Positions 43,670 to 52,757 are shown, counted from the first letter of the stretch. The stretch is DNA of 64,000 bases from Polyangium sp. 6x1 (GCF_029946515.1 NZ_JARZHH010000001.1:682001-746000), one strand, 5' to 3'. A program made the numbers and translations. The notes: a model not told the origin generated them from the sequence alone.

Positions 43670-44494
43670 TCAAAACCGCTCTTTGCGAAGCGCGACGAGC
43701 CACCCCGAGAGCGCGCGAAACGCCTCGTCCGAAGGCTTCTCCGGCAGGACCGACGTATCGCGCGACGCTTCGAGCAGGCGCATCGCGCGGTCGAGGCACT
43801 CGCGGAGCCGCTTCACGTCCTTCGCGGAGAGCTTCGTTCGTTCGCCGGCGCGCTTCACCGCGACGAGCGCGCTCGCCTCCTCGAAGCCGTATTCGGGAAA
43901 CAACCTCCCCACGTCCGTCACCACCTCCCCCGCGCGGAGCAGGTGCGTCCCCGTCAGCGCCGTGCGCAGCACGTAGAGCACGCGCTTCGCCGTCGTCCCG
44001 CCTTCCTCCTCGGCGGCCTTGCGCTGGTTCTGGGCGAACCCTGCGTAATGCCGGTACACGCGCCGCGACAGCGCCGCGCGCACGAGCGGGCGCAGCCCCT
44101 CGAGCAGCGGGCTCTCCACGAGCGCGGGCGCGCCGAGGATCCGCTCCACGTAATTGCCATTTCCGCCGAGGATCCCCGCGAGCACGGGGCCGACCTCGTT
44201 CGAGGTGTAATCGATCTCCACCCCCTCGATCACCTCCATGCGGTCCCGCGCGGCCGGCGCCATTTCGAGCCCCACGAGCAAGGGCGTCGGCGCCACGTGC
44301 ACCGCCTTCAGATCGAGATCGCTGTCGGGCGAGGCGAACCCATAGGCATGCGCGCCGCTCAAGAGGACGACGAGGTGCTCGCGGGCCTTGCCCTCTTCTT
44401 CCAGGACGCCGCGAGCCACCCGCGCTTGCTCGTCGGGCAGGACATCGAAATGCGTCGCGTGCTCGATCGCCTGCTCTCCATGTTCCTTCGTCAT
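43670..44494 (-). CDS. Nucleotidyltransferase-like protein (second of a pair)
   Basis: 274 residues. It has the polymerase-beta type signature LLSGAHAYGFASPDSDLDLKAV: the GA-x-Y-G turn and SDxD metal residues. A helical C-terminal part follows (RRVYRHYAGFAQNQRKAAEEE, TAKRVLYVLRTALTG), as in the YcgL/COG3541 group of predicted nucleotidyltransferases. The substrate is unknown. GAGGGA stands 4 bases before the ATG at 44494; another ATG at 44506 overlaps the upstream stop (ATGA). It is co-transcribed with a second nucleotidyltransferase. Confidence 0.82.
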   Translation of the reverse strand: MTKEHGEQAIEHATHFDVLPDEQARVARGVLEEEGKAREHLVVLLSGAHAYGFASPDSDLDLKAVHVAPTPLLVGLEMAPAARDRMEVIEGVEIDYTSNEVGPVLAGILGGNGNYVERILGAPALVESPLLEGLRPLVRAALSRRVYRHYAGFAQNQRKAAEEEGGTTAKRVLYVLRTALTGTHLLRAGEVVTDVGRLFPEYGFEEASALVAVKRAGERTKLSAKDVKRLRECLDRAMRLLEASRDTSVLPEKPSDEAFRALSGWLVALRKERF

Positions 44495-44502
44495 TGCATC
44501 CC

Positions 44503-45747
44503 TCATTCGTCCCAGCGCGCCTCCGGTGCGGTTGGCGCGTCCTTGCCGAAGGGCCCCTCCCTGCCCTCGAAAAACCTCCGCGCCGCCTCCTCGCGGACCT
44601 TGCGCAGCGCGACCTCGGCCCGCCGCACGTCCGCGCGCCGCGGCAGCTTGCTCTCCCGCCGCGCCGCTTCGAGCTCCGGCGTGAGCGACTCCGCCAGCGT
44701 GATCACCTCCGCGAGCGGCACGCGCCCCTTTTTGATGTCGAGCAGCATGGGCCGGAGCTCGTCTCGCACCCGCAGCTCCGGCTCGCCCGTCCGGAGCCAC
44801 CGGATCGACAGATCGATGAGGCGCACCAGGTTGTAGGCATTCTTCGGCCGCAGCTCGCGCGGCGTCGGCAACGAGGCGCTCTCGCCCGCGCGCGCGTACG
44901 CGGCGAGCGCCGTCCACTCGCGCCCTTCGAGCAGGCCCTGATCGGCCATCGAGCGATAGAGCTGCTTCAGATACTCGCGCGCCCGGAGGAGCGCGTCCTC
45001 GGGCGTCGGCGCCACGATGTGCGTCTCCTTCGCGAGCCGCGCGGCCGCTTCGTCGAGCGCGAGCGTCGGATCGTCGCGCAGCCAGCCGAGCACGATCGCG
45101 CGGTGCTCGGCGAGGCGCGTGTCGTGCGACAACCGCGAGAGCTGCGAGAGCGCGTACCGCCCGAAGCTCGCGTGAATCTCCACCGAGACGAACGCGTCGC
45201 GCGCCTCGACGAGCCAGCGGCCCATCGGATCCTTCTCGCTCGCGGGCTGCGACGCGGCCGCGAACAGCATCTCCAGCGTGTTCGGATCGGCCCGGAGCGC
45301 CTGCCGGATCGCCTTGCCCATCTCCCAGTACGTGCGGCTCCCGTCCTCGGACACAAGGTCCTGCGGCGGCTCGACGAGCCCGCTCGTGAACGGGAACGGC
45401 AAGACGAACACGCCGCGCCGATCCTCGTCCGAGGTCTCGTCCGAGAGCCCCCACGTCCGCGAGCCGACGACCGCGTCGACCACCACGCAAGGCAGGAGCA
45501 GAGACCACGCGTCCTCGCGCCGCCGCGCATACCGCACCTGGCCGACCTTGCGCGGCACGAGCTCCTCGCGCGAATACCGCACCGTCCCCACGCCGACGAC
45601 GAGGACATCAAAGAAGCCGTCTCCCGACCCGACCACGCGCCCGAGCGCGCCTTGCGGGACCAGCCGCTCGCCGAGCGTCCGGTCCACGCGGGTCGTCACC
45701 TCGGTCCCATGCGGGAGGGGTACGGCGAGGGGATCGACGTCCCCCAT
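44503..45747 (-). CDS. Nucleotidyltransferase-like protein (first of a pair)
   Basis: 414 residues. VVDAVVGSRTWGLSDETSDEDRRGVFVLPF is the NTase core with GS and D-x-D residues (motif spans about residues 90-120), similar to the adjacent gene. A long helical region follows (EMGKAIRQALRADPNTLEMLF, YNLVRLIDLSIRWLRTGEPELRV). A predicted cytoplasmic enzyme; substrate unknown. The start is uncertain: ATGs at 45768 and 45807 are also in frame, but they lie inside an 89-bp repeat that is non-coding at its other end, so 45747 (AAGG upstream) was preferred. Confidence 0.8.
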   Translation of the reverse strand: MGDVDPLAVPLPHGTEVTTRVDRTLGERLVPQGALGRVVGSGDGFFDVLVVGVGTVRYSREELVPRKVGQVRYARRREDAWSLLLPCVVVDAVVGSRTWGLSDETSDEDRRGVFVLPFPFTSGLVEPPQDLVSEDGSRTYWEMGKAIRQALRADPNTLEMLFAAASQPASEKDPMGRWLVEARDAFVSVEIHASFGRYALSQLSRLSHDTRLAEHRAIVLGWLRDDPTLALDEAAARLAKETHIVAPTPEDALLRAREYLKQLYRSMADQGLLEGREWTALAAYARAGESASLPTPRELRPKNAYNLVRLIDLSIRWLRTGEPELRVRDELRPMLLDIKKGRVPLAEVITLAESLTPELEAARRESKLPRRADVRRAEVALRKVREEAARRFFEGREGPFGKDAPTAPEARWDE

Positions 45748-45824
45748 GCCGGAGAGCCTTCGCGACATGGGGCCGAGCTTATCGCTGCCGCGCGGCGCGA
45801 GCCACACGAATGCGGCGCGCGACC
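45736..45824. repeat. 89-bp dispersed repeat, copy 1
   Basis: This segment is ~91% identical to 55889-55977 (81 of 89 bases; the first 34 bases are identical). It lies 8 bp after the stop of the hybrid sensor gene and spans the start region of the nucleotidyltransferase gene. On the minus strand it can encode VARRIRVARAARQR followed by TAA, close to the last codons of the CHAT gene in copy 2. It may be a relic of a gene end or a small dispersed element. Confidence 0.85.
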
Positions 45825-45831
45825 CATGGGC

Positions 45832-48800
45832 TCACCTTGGCCCGAGCTTCTCCTGGAGCTCGCGAAGGCGATACGTCTCGGCGAACGCTCGCACCTCGCT
45901 CACCCACGCAGAGAGCTGCTCGTCCTCTGCTGCGAGCGCCTGCAACGCCTCGAGCAGCTCCGGGATTCGTCCTCGCTCGGCGAGATCCGACAACTGCGCC
46001 ACGACGTCCGGAGGCGGCTCGATCCGGGGCGCGGGCGCCTCGTCCCGAGGAGCCTCCTCCATCGCGCGCGGCGCGCGGATCCAGGTGAGGCCCAGGCGCC
46101 GCGCGAGCAGCGCGAAGAGCGCCGCGAAGCGCACCGGCTTGGGGAGAAACTCGTCGCAGCCGGCCTCCTGTGCGCGTCGCCGCTGCGCCTCGTCGCCGCT
46201 CGCGGAGCAGGCGACGATGGGCATTCCCTCGAGCGCGGGAAGCCGACGCAGGCGGCGCGCGACCTCGTCGCCGTGCATGTCCGGCAGGACGAGGTCCAGG
46301 ATCACCAGATCCGGCTCCCTTTCCTCGACCCGGGCGAGGGCGCGCGCGCCGTTCTCGGCCTCCTCCACCAAAAATCCGAGCGGGCCGAGCGTGTCGCGCA
46401 GGAGCGCCCGGTTGTTCTCGTTGTCGTCGACCACGAGCAGCACCCGCCGCGCGCCCTCGTAGCCCGTGATCGGCTCGGAGGGACGCTCCTCGATCGCCGT
46501 CGTTTGCTCCGAAACGCCGGGCAGGCGGAGCGCGACCGTGAACGTGCTGCCCTCGCCCAGCACGCTCTCTACCTCGATTCGACCGCCCATCTGCTCGACG
46601 ATGGCGCGGCTGATCGACAGCCCGAGCCCCGCGCCCTCGGCGCGCGCGCGCCGATCCCCCGATTGCTCGAAGGGCTGGAAGATGCGCGCGACGTCCGCAG
46701 GCGCAATGCCCGGCCCGGTGTCTTCGACGTGAAAGAAAAACGCCTCGCCCCGAGCCTCGACGCGGAGGATGACGCTCCCCGTCCGGGTGAATTTGATCGC
46801 ATTGCCGAGCAGATTCAGGAGCACCTGGGTGAGCCGCTTCTCGTCGGCCCGCACCCAGGTCGGCGCGCCCTCGGCGGGCAGGTAATGAAATGCGATCCCC
46901 TTGTCCTCTGCGCGCACCCGGCAGAGGTCCACGACGCCCTGCACGAGCAGGGGCAAATGGACGTCCCCCGGGGCAAGCTCCATCTTGCCTGCCTCGATCC
47001 GGGCCAGGTCGAGCAGGTCATCGATCAACGCGAGCAGGTGCTCGCCCGACCTCTGCACGACGCCGAGCCTTTCGACGTTCTCCCGTGACACTTCAGACGA
47101 TCGGGCGACGAGCTGCGTGTAGCCGAGAACGCCATTGAGGGGCGTGCGCAGCTCGTGGCTCATGCTGGCGAGAAAGCTCGATTTCGCGCGGTTTGCCCGA
47201 TCGGCCGCCTCCTTGGCGGATTTCAACTCCGCCGTGCGCTCCTCGACCTGCCGCTCTAGCTCCAGATTCCGCCTCGCGAGCGCCCGGAGCCGCACGCGCA
47301 CCCCTCCCCAGACGAGCCCCGAGAGCGCGAGCGCATACCCGAGCCAGGCCCACCACGTCCGCCAGGGCGCGGGTTTGACCTGGAAGGCCATCGATACGGG
47401 CCCCGCCACGTTCCCGGCATAGTCGCGCCCCCAGACCTGAAAGGTGTACGCGCCTGCGGAGAGGTTCGTGTAGCGCGCCTTGACGTCCGTGCTCCAGTCG
47501 CTCGGCGAGGGGTCGAAGCCGGCCATCTGCGTGCGATAACGCGTGTCGCGCTCGCGGAAGAAGGAGAGGAGCGCGTAATCGAAGGACACGGTGTTCTCGT
47601 CCCAGGCGAGCGCCATCCCGGGCTGGAGCGCCCCGCCCGACGTGCGGCCCGCGGAGAGGACGAGCGGCTTCGGCGTCATGTCCTCGAGCTCGTCTGCGGG
47701 ATCGAAGACGGCCGCTCCTCCCGCCGTCGTCACCCAGATGCGGCCCCGGCTGTCGACGAGCGAGCCGTTCTGCTGGCAATCGTTGCTCGGCAGCCCGTCG
47801 TCCGTGGTGAAGGTATACATGGAAAACTCCGCCGGGTCCTCGGGCGTGGGCGCGCGCGGCGAGAGGCGCGCGATGCCGCGGGCCGTGAAGAGATAGGTGC
47901 GGCCCCGTCCGTCGGCGCGCACTTGCATGATGTTGTCGTCTGGCAGCGCCGGGCGGCTCTTCGTATCGAGCCTGCTGAGCCACGCCTCGGCGTCGAGGTC
48001 ATAACGAGCGACGCCGCCGCCCAGGGTGCCGATCCAGAGCACGCGCGCCCCGCGCCCATCACGAAGCTCGCCGAGCGTCATCACGAAATCGGAGCCGAGC
48101 GGCGCGCTCGCGGCGGTATGATTCGTCCACGCGCCCTTCTCCATACGCGACAGGCCCTTGCCCGTCGCAAACCACGTGCTCACCCCGCCCCCCGGGCGGG
48201 TCGTCTCCAGGACGGCGTTCACCTGGTCATCGACGAGGGGCGAGCTCTTTTTCTCGAAGAGCGTAAAGGCGCCCTGCTCGTCGATACGCGCGGCGCCGCT
48301 GAACGTCCCCACCCACAGCGCGCGCCCGTCGAGCGACTCGCGCAGGTCATACACGGCGTGCCCCGGGTGCAGCGCGCCGTGGTCGTCGTAGCGCGTCAAG
48401 CGGCCGGCCTCCCAGCGGTGCACGCGGGTGGTGTCGCTGCCGATCCACACCACGCCGGGCTCGCGCTGCGACGGCAGGATACTCGTGATCACCGTGCCCA
48501 GCGTGTCCGTCGCCGCGGGAGGGAGGACCGGCGAGAATCCCTCGTCCGAGAGCCGGAGCAGTCGGTTCTCCGCGCCGAACCAGATCTCGCTCTTTCCCGC
48601 CGCGTCGCGCACCTCGCTCAGACCGAGGATCGTGCCGGTGAGGGGCGAATTGCGCGGGGTGAACGCCGTCCACCCGTCGTGCCGGAGCCGCCCGAGGCCG
48701 CCTGTATTGGTGCCGATCCAGAGCACGCGGCCTGTCGTCGCGAGCGAGATGACGTAATCGTCGGGCAAACCGGAGCTCGCCGCCGTGAGCGTCGTCCATG

Positions 48801-49710
48801 CACCGTCCGAGAAGCGAGCGAGGCCGCGGCGGGAGGTGCCGGCCCAGATCGTTCGCTCCCCCGCGCCATTCACCGTCTCGGCCAGCGCCATCACCGGGTC
48901 GCCCTGCACGGGCGAGGACGGGGGCGAGACGCTCTCCCAGTGCCCGTCCGCGAGGCGGACCACCTCCCCCTGCGTCGCGGCCCACAGCTCGTGCCGGCCC
49001 CCCGCGCCCGTCGTCTGCAAGAGCGCGCCGATGTGCTTGGCGAGGGTCGAGGCGCCGTCCGCCTCGAAGGGAGCGCAGCGCCCCCTCTCGCAATGAAAGA
49101 GACCGGCCCACGTGCCGGCCCAGAGCGTCGGCTCGCCGGACGGTAATGTCCCCTCGCGAAGGGCCAGGACGTCCACATGCTCGGCGCCCGGCCCGAGATC
49201 CACCCGATGAAAGCGCCCGCTCTCGAACCGATAGAGCCCATCGAGGGTGCCCACCCAGACCGCAGGCCCGCCCGGCGCGCGCGGCGCGACCATGGCCCGG
49301 ATCGGGCGCGCATCCGTGAGACCCTCGGCGGCCCCGAACCGGTGGAAAGAGCCTTCCGCGTGACGGAGGACCGTGCCGTCGACCATCCCGAGCCAGACGG
49401 AGCCGTCCTCGCCCGCGGCGATGGCCTGCACCCAGCTCGAGGCGCCGGTCGGGAGGGGCAAGGCCGTGAAGCGCTGGCCATCGTGGTAGGCCGCGCCGCC
49501 CATCGTGCCGATCCACACGCGGCCCGTGCCAGCCACGGCGATGGCATTGACGGATCCGGGCACCTTCTCGTCAGGGCTGATGGTGCGAATCGTGGGCGCG
49601 CCGAACGTGGCGATATCGGCGGCGTGGGAGGGGCGCGCACCCGACAGGACGAGCCCCAAGCCGAGGGAGGAGAGCGCGCGGCGATGGCGGGAGGAGGGTC
49701 GGACGGTCAC
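45832..49710 (-). CDS. Hybrid two-component sensor with periplasmic propeller (HTCS type)
   Basis: 1292 residues from GTG 49710. A signal peptide leads into two seven-bladed propellers made of two-component-regulator-propeller repeats (VWIGTMGGAAYHDGQRF, LWAGTWAGLFHCERGR and others). A Y_Y_Y domain (AGAYTFQVWGRDYAGNV) and a membrane helix (WWAWLGYALALSGLVWGGV) follow. Inside the cell are a coiled coil, HisKA (FLASMSHELRTPLNGVLG, phospho-His), HATPase (NLLGNAIKFTR, DTGPGIAP, GAGLGLSIS) and a receiver (LVVDDNENNR, LVILDLVLPDMHG, LPKPVRF). No DNA-binding output is present, unlike Bacteroides HTCS. It probably senses an extracellular polymer. Confidence 0.93.
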   Translation of the reverse strand: MTVRPSSRHRRALSSLGLGLVLSGARPSHAADIATFGAPTIRTISPDEKVPGSVNAIAVAGTGRVWIGTMGGAAYHDGQRFTALPLPTGASSWVQAIAAGEDGSVWLGMVDGTVLRHAEGSFHRFGAAEGLTDARPIRAMVAPRAPGGPAVWVGTLDGLYRFESGRFHRVDLGPGAEHVDVLALREGTLPSGEPTLWAGTWAGLFHCERGRCAPFEADGASTLAKHIGALLQTTGAGGRHELWAATQGEVVRLADGHWESVSPPSSPVQGDPVMALAETVNGAGERTIWAGTSRRGLARFSDGAWTTLTAASSGLPDDYVISLATTGRVLWIGTNTGGLGRLRHDGWTAFTPRNSPLTGTILGLSEVRDAAGKSEIWFGAENRLLRLSDEGFSPVLPPAATDTLGTVITSILPSQREPGVVWIGSDTTRVHRWEAGRLTRYDDHGALHPGHAVYDLRESLDGRALWVGTFSGAARIDEQGAFTLFEKKSSPLVDDQVNAVLETTRPGGGVSTWFATGKGLSRMEKGAWTNHTAASAPLGSDFVMTLGELRDGRGARVLWIGTLGGGVARYDLDAEAWLSRLDTKSRPALPDDNIMQVRADGRGRTYLFTARGIARLSPRAPTPEDPAEFSMYTFTTDDGLPSNDCQQNGSLVDSRGRIWVTTAGGAAVFDPADELEDMTPKPLVLSAGRTSGGALQPGMALAWDENTVSFDYALLSFFRERDTRYRTQMAGFDPSPSDWSTDVKARYTNLSAGAYTFQVWGRDYAGNVAGPVSMAFQVKPAPWRTWWAWLGYALALSGLVWGGVRVRLRALARRNLELERQVEERTAELKSAKEAADRANRAKSSFLASMSHELRTPLNGVLGYTQLVARSSEVSRENVERLGVVQRSGEHLLALIDDLLDLARIEAGKMELAPGDVHLPLLVQGVVDLCRVRAEDKGIAFHYLPAEGAPTWVRADEKRLTQVLLNLLGNAIKFTRTGSVILRVEARGEAFFFHVEDTGPGIAPADVARIFQPFEQSGDRRARAEGAGLGLSISRAIVEQMGGRIEVESVLGEGSTFTVALRLPGVSEQTTAIEERPSEPITGYEGARRVLLVVDDNENNRALLRDTLGPLGFLVEEAENGARALARVEEREPDLVILDLVLPDMHGDEVARRLRRLPALEGMPIVACSASGDEAQRRRAQEAGCDEFLPKPVRFAALFALLARRLGLTWIRAPRAMEEAPRDEAPAPRIEPPPDVVAQLSDLAERGRIPELLEALQALAAEDEQLSAWVSEVRAFAETYRLRELQEKLGPR

Positions 49711-49771
49711 GCGGCGCGCATGTTACGCGCGTTCGCAGGTCGCGGGGGAACCCATGCTCGTACGGACCCGC

Positions 49772-51751
49772 TCAGGGCTGCTCGACGTATTCCTGGCAGC
49801 AGCAGAACTCGGTCGTGGTGGTCGTGCTCGATTTGCTGCCGCAGATCACCTTCTCGAGGAGAGCCTGGAAGCCATTCAGCGTGTCCTTCGAGGTGAACGC
49901 CTTGCCGCCCGTCTCCGTGGCCACGCGCGCGAATTCGTCCTCCAGCGCCTTGCGCTGCTTCTCCTTCGCGCCGCTCGTGCCGAGGTAGGTGTGAACGCGG
50001 ACGTCGCTCTTCTTGGCGGCGTCGATGGCGCGGCTCGCCGCGGAGATATCGTCCTTGTCGACGTTGCCGCCGCCCTCGAAGGCCTCGTCGCCGAGGAAGA
50101 AGATCGCGCGCTTGGCGTCGGGCCGCCAATCGTAATGGGCGACGACGTCCTCGATGGCGCGCGCGCCGTCCTCCTGCGCGCCGCCGCCCGTGACCGTGCC
50201 CTTCTTGCGGCCTTGCAGCGCGGCCTCGTCCGCCTTGGCGACGTCGGTCAGGTACTTGCGGACCGTGGTCTCGAAGCGCGTGCTCTTGAACGTCCCTTCA
50301 ATGCCCAGGTACGTGACGCGCAGGTCCGAGGGGCACTTGGTCTTGGCCGCCTCGATGGCCGCGCCGACGGCCTGGTTCAGCGCGTCCGCCTCGTCCTTCA
50401 TCGACACGCTCGAATCGATGACGACGACGAGATCGACCGCAGGAACCGAGGTGCTCTCCTCGGTGGCCGTGGTCCCCGTGGCGAGCTTCGGGAAGTCGAT
50501 CGTCTTGCCGAGATAGCTCTGCGGGCCTTCGCCGCCGATTCCGGTGAGCTGCGCCGGCAGGGTGGTGTCGGCGGTCAGGCTGCAGATCCCCTTGGCCGGG
50601 GTCCCGGTGACGAACGTGAAGCGTTTGTCCTCGCCCTCCGGATCGAAATAGAACGTCTGGACGTGGCTCTGGTTGATCGTGCCGACGATCTTGTCGTTAT
50701 AATAAAACGCGGTCAGCTTCGGCGGGCCGCCGTCGGCCGGGGTCTCGTAGGTGAAGCAGCCCTTGCCCGCGATCGAGCCGTCCGGGTTCTTCACGGTATA
50801 GGTATGGCTGGTCGTGGTCCCCGGCTTCCCGGGGTCCTTGATCACGACCGTGGGTGTGGCCGGCTTCGCGGGCGTGGGCGGCTCGGCAGCCTTGGGCGGC
50901 TCGGCGGGCTTGGCCGGCTCCTGGGCCTTCGGCGGCTCGACGGGCTTCGGCGGCTCGGCGGGCTTGCGCGGGAAGGCGGAGGCGACGTACAGCCCCGAAT
51001 TGTCGATGCGCGGCCCCCAGCTCCCCGCGATCGGGTAGATGTCGTAACTCAAGCGCAGGGTCTTGCAGCCGGCCGCGTCGAGCCGCACGAGGCCCATCAC
51101 GGTGTCGATCGAATTGGCCTGGCCCCCGGGAGCCGGCCTGTTCGTTCCTTGCAGCACGCCGTTCGCGAGGCTCAACTGCGCGCTCGGCTGATTGCCCCCC
51201 GCCGTGTTCGGCGCGACGCCGCCATTATACAGCTTCCAGCCTGCCGGGCTCACGGCGCCGCCGCCTTCGCCCGTTCCGGTGATCGTGACCGTCGTCTTGG
51301 CGTACGTCAGGCCCGCGTAGATGTCGCTCACGCCGATGAGGGTGTTTTCCCCCGCGACGCCGTCTTTGCCCCCGACCTTCGAGCCCTTGTAGCGGGTGAA
51401 ATCGAGCTCGACCGTGAAGTTGTTGCGGGCGGCGGTGAATTGCTTGTTCGCCTGCATGCGGATGGCATTGACGCTCGGCGACGCCATGTTCGCCTGCTCG
51501 TTCTTCCCGAACGACGAGGCGCCGGTGCCGTCATGGACCGAGCCGTGCGGGGGCACGCCCCCGAGGTTCCAGTCGAAGGTGCCGAAGCCGGCGCTGACGC
51601 CGAATCGAATGCCGATCTCGCCGCCCAGCCCGTCGGGGATGTAACGCCACTGGTTCCAGTCGCCGGGGCCATTCCACCGGTACCCCGACGGGTCCCAGAA
51701 AACGAGGTCGAGCCCTTCGGCGGCCGAAGATTGCGTATTGGATGCTGACAT
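49772..51751 (-). CDS. VWA-domain protein with novel N-terminal domain and Cys-rich end
   Basis: 659 residues. The ATG at 51751 follows GGGAGGAAGG. There is no signal peptide. Residues ~1-250 form an unrecognised domain rich in Trp/Gly (LVFWDPSGYRWNGPGDWNQW). A Pro/Lys/Glu repeat (KPAEPPKPVEPPKAQEP) follows, then a beta domain, then a VWA domain from about residue 440 (VDLVVVIDSSVSMKDE, intact MIDAS; FFLGDEAFEGGGNVDKDD). The end has a Thr run and FCCCQEYVEQP with three adjacent cysteines, suggesting metal or thioester/disulfide chemistry. Function unknown. It is 61 bp upstream of the hybrid sensor gene on the same strand. Confidence 0.82.
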   Translation of the reverse strand: MSASNTQSSAAEGLDLVFWDPSGYRWNGPGDWNQWRYIPDGLGGEIGIRFGVSAGFGTFDWNLGGVPPHGSVHDGTGASSFGKNEQANMASPSVNAIRMQANKQFTAARNNFTVELDFTRYKGSKVGGKDGVAGENTLIGVSDIYAGLTYAKTTVTITGTGEGGGAVSPAGWKLYNGGVAPNTAGGNQPSAQLSLANGVLQGTNRPAPGGQANSIDTVMGLVRLDAAGCKTLRLSYDIYPIAGSWGPRIDNSGLYVASAFPRKPAEPPKPVEPPKAQEPAKPAEPPKAAEPPTPAKPATPTVVIKDPGKPGTTTSHTYTVKNPDGSIAGKGCFTYETPADGGPPKLTAFYYNDKIVGTINQSHVQTFYFDPEGEDKRFTFVTGTPAKGICSLTADTTLPAQLTGIGGEGPQSYLGKTIDFPKLATGTTATEESTSVPAVDLVVVIDSSVSMKDEADALNQAVGAAIEAAKTKCPSDLRVTYLGIEGTFKSTRFETTVRKYLTDVAKADEAALQGRKKGTVTGGGAQEDGARAIEDVVAHYDWRPDAKRAIFFLGDEAFEGGGNVDKDDISAASRAIDAAKKSDVRVHTYLGTSGAKEKQRKALEDEFARVATETGGKAFTSKDTLNGFQALLEKVICGSKSSTTTTTEFCCCQEYVEQP

Positions 51752-51769
51752 GACGGTTCCTTCCTCCCT

Positions 51770-51790
51770 ATCAGGGATGCGCTCCCTGAT
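51770..51790 (-). promoter_or_regulatory. Perfect 8-bp hairpin in the leader of the VWA gene
   Basis: ATCAGGGA-TGCGC-TCCCTGAT is a perfect 8-bp inverted repeat with a five-base loop, 18 bp upstream of the ATG at 51751 and just before its ribosome-binding site. It could be an operator or an RNA hairpin controlling translation. It lies in the divergent gap shared with the broken gene at 51911. Confidence 0.45.
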
Positions 51791-51910
51791 GTCTTCGCGT
51801 CCTTTACGACGAGCCCGCGGACGCCGGATATAGGACCTTGGTCCCATGGGCCTCGCGTCCGGCCGGATTTACAAGGGTCCGACCGGAACCTTCCCGGGGA
51901 GGAACGAAGA

Positions 51911-52085
51911 ATGAGCACGATTTCCGCATCCGATGTCCACGCGGCGCGGGATCAGCGCGGTCGTCGTCGACACCTACGATCCGGAGCAGGGCGGGGAATA
52001 TCCGGCCTATGTCGTGGGCCTCGACGCGGCCGGCAATCTGGTGGGATGGAAGAGCGCCGTCATCTGGACTGACGAACCCTCACGC
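51911..52085 (+). pseudogene. Frameshifted, 3'-truncated gene remnant
   Basis: A strong ribosome-binding site (GGGGAGG, 8 bases before ATG 51911) opens MSTISASDVHAARDQR. The natural continuation VVVDTYDPEQGGEYPAYVV...GWKSAVIWTDE is in the +1 frame, with the shift near 51957. The coding-like sequence stops where the opposing gene ends (52080), and no stop codon closes it sensibly. The combined ~58 residues match no family recognised. A real gene broken by a one-base change and by a rearrangement is the best reading; a sequencing error could explain the shift but not the truncation. Confidence 0.45.
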
Positions 52086-52757
52086 GGTGGGAGCCACCAT
52101 CTTCGTAGGCTTCGCCGTCGGGCGGTCGGGGATGACGGCATGGATCTCCGCCTCGCTGAACCCCTCGATCTTGTAAAGCCTCTTCAAATTCGACAGCTCC
52201 GCGTGCACGACCCTGGCAAGCGAGGTGCGGACGCGGCCCAGGACTTTGAGCTGCGCCGCGGGCTTGCGGGCGGCCTCCACGGCGGCGCGCAGAGCGTCGC
52301 TCTCCGCCTTGATCTCGGCGGCAGCGCTCGCCGCGGTCGCGTGGGAGAGCTTCGGGTGAATGCCCGATTGCAAAAGCTGCACGAGGACATCCATGCGCTC
52401 GGGCTGCTCGCCGGTGTCGCCCTCGGCGTAGGAGGCGATGCCGTCGGGGAAAATCACGGAGAGAGCCGCGTCGTAGGCGGGACGGCCAATCTCGTTCCAG
52501 AGGATGTCGTAGACCTTGCCGATGGTCTTGTCGGCCTTGTCGTTGCGGGTGTCGATCTGGGCGCGCAGCGGGGCGAGCGTCTCCTCGGCGGCATTGCGCT
52601 GGGCTTCGACGCTCGCGTGCAGGGCGAGCGCAGAGCCGAGGCGCCCCTCGGCGAGCTCATGCCAGCGGCCGCCACGGGCCCTGGCCTGGGTGAGGGTCGT
52701 CTGGGCGTCGGTGATGATGTCGCCCGCCGCCGCGTTCTTGCGAATGATTTCTCCCAC
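52080..52757 (-). CDS. Helical protein, unknown function
   Basis: 225 residues from GTG 52757, preceded by GAGAGG. Mostly alpha-helical: an Ala/Gln/Arg-rich N-terminal half (DAQTTLTQARARGGRWHEL, EAQRNAAEETLAPLRAQID) and a second half with DILWNEIGRPAYDAALSVIFPDG and AVEAARKPAAQLKVLGRVR. No signal peptide or known motif. A longer reading frame extends upstream to 53498, but that stretch is repeat DNA without protein-like composition. It is the last gene of the minus-strand island run. Confidence 0.65.
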   Translation of the reverse strand: MGEIIRKNAAAGDIITDAQTTLTQARARGGRWHELAEGRLGSALALHASVEAQRNAAEETLAPLRAQIDTRNDKADKTIGKVYDILWNEIGRPAYDAALSVIFPDGIASYAEGDTGEQPERMDVLVQLLQSGIHPKLSHATAASAAAEIKAESDALRAAVEAARKPAAQLKVLGRVRTSLARVVHAELSNLKRLYKIEGFSEAEIHAVIPDRPTAKPTKMVAPTA

